A stretch of DNA of 6,295 nt, taken from JAXDLW01 sp046262515 (GTDB lineage Bacteria; Chloroflexota; Dormibacteria; DASZGP01). The notes under the pieces are model-generated. The model saw only the letters and a program-made list of their open reading frames with translations, did not search any database and was not told the origin of the DNA. Shown here piece after piece: positions 5,863 through 6,295 of the stretch. A program made the position numbers and the translations under genes. The stretch covers positions 1 through 6,295 of the forward strand of contig JBHEMP010000103.1 of assembly GCA_046262515.1 (NCBI GenBank). The letters are read 5' to 3'. Numbering within the stretch: the stretch's first letter is position 1; the number at the start of each line of letters is the position of its first letter.

Positions 5863-6295
5863 CAGCTTTCAGAGGCCCCCTGGATCCTGGCCGCCAATGC
5901 AATCGCATCCTCGTAGACCCGGTCGCGACCGATTCGTGACAGTTCCCGGCTGAGGGCCTCGGTCTCGGACATGACCGGTAGCGGGATTGTGCGGCGGGTC
6001 GTGCCGGCCCCGGTCTCGCTGATAACCAGGTGTGCGTCGGATCGAACGGCCTCAAGGTCCACGGTGAGGTTGCGTCGCCCCAGTTGCGCCTCGAAGTGGA
6101 CTCCCTGGATCGGCGCCGGCGCGGGCTTCCCCCGCGAAGCGCCCGCCCCGGTGAAGTTCATCACCACCCGACGCGACCCCTGGCGCAGGCTCACCCCTCC
6201 CGAGGCCCAGGCCGGCATGGTCCAGCCCAGCCGCGACGCAAGCCACCCGGCAAAGAGCACCTCGGCGGCACTCACGCGCGCCTTCGCGCCCCGGT
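5862..6295 (-). CDS. opcA: Glucose-6-phosphate dehydrogenase assembly protein OpcA, C-terminal part (5' end outside window)
   Basis: OpcA helps assemble or activate glucose-6-phosphate dehydrogenase (Zwf), controlling entry into the oxidative pentose phosphate pathway. About 143 C-terminal residues are visible of a protein usually around 300 long. The frame stays open through the right edge; the GTG at 6275-6273 is internal, not a start. Visible features are an AEVLFAGWLASRLGW helix matching the family's conserved 'LLAGWLASRLG' region, then a beta-rich stretch, then the terminal LSRELSRIGRDRVYEDAI-like segment, which corresponds to the 'LAEELRRLDPDEVYA' end of actinobacterial OpcA as I recall it. 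Identification rests strongly on the coupled downstream pgl (TGATG overlap at 5864-5860). The zwf gene is expected just beyond the right edge. The sequence is divergent from the mycobacterial protein in the middle, so confidence comes partly from context. Confidence 0.88.
   Translation of the reverse strand, partial: RGAKARVSAAEVLFAGWLASRLGWTMPAWASGGVSLRQGSRRVVMNFTGAGASRGKPAPAPIQGVHFEAQLGRRNLTVDLEAVRSDAHLVISETGAGTTRRTIPLPVMSETEALSRELSRIGRDRVYEDAIALAARIQGASES

Noticed and set aside
5374..5916. 180-codon plus-strand frame antisense to pgl
   Set aside because: pgl on the other strand has all family motifs and a coupled start; this frame shows none.

Overview
The window is high-GC DNA that reads as actinobacterial. 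Two features point there: a glucose-6-phosphate dehydrogenase assembly gene (opcA) directly in front of 6-phosphogluconolactonase (pgl), and a DUF222/HNH protein of the 13E12 type, a family largely confined to Actinomycetota. The species cannot be named from this sequence. I found no tRNA, rRNA, CRISPR array, recognisable insertion sequence or complete mobile element.

Layout. Positions 1-1726 (+) hold the end of a leucine-degradation type operon: the C-terminus of a probable HMG-CoA lyase, then an acyl-CoA carboxylase beta subunit joined by an ATGA stop/start overlap. Converging on it, with a 14-base gap, is a five-helix TM-helix/mechanosensitive-channel-like membrane protein (1741-2574, -). 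It has a strong Shine-Dalgarno, a TTG start and a candidate sigma-70 promoter. A divergent intergenic region of about 245 bases separates it from an ANT(6)/AadK-like nucleotidyltransferase (2821-3669, +). Next comes a DUF222-HNH nuclease gene (3796-5133, +), whose start codon sits where an extended -10 promoter would begin transcription, so it is probably leaderless. Converging on it across 12 bases is pgl (5146-5862, -), coupled by a one-base TGATG overlap to opcA, which runs off the right edge.

How the genes work together. The left pair fits the last steps of leucine catabolism: carboxylation of methylcrotonyl-CoA and cleavage of HMG-CoA. The right pair is the oxidative pentose phosphate module, with zwf expected just outside the window. 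The nucleotidyltransferase and HNH genes form a 2.3-kb accessory-looking segment between metabolic genes and show no obvious functional link to either side.

I looked for an undescribed system and did not find a convincing one. The most informative signals are regulatory or structural: the probable leaderless promoter with duplicated ATGTTTGG start motifs and two G6 tracts, a perfect 9-bp inverted repeat that contains the HNH stop codon, and the uncharacterised nucleotidyltransferase.
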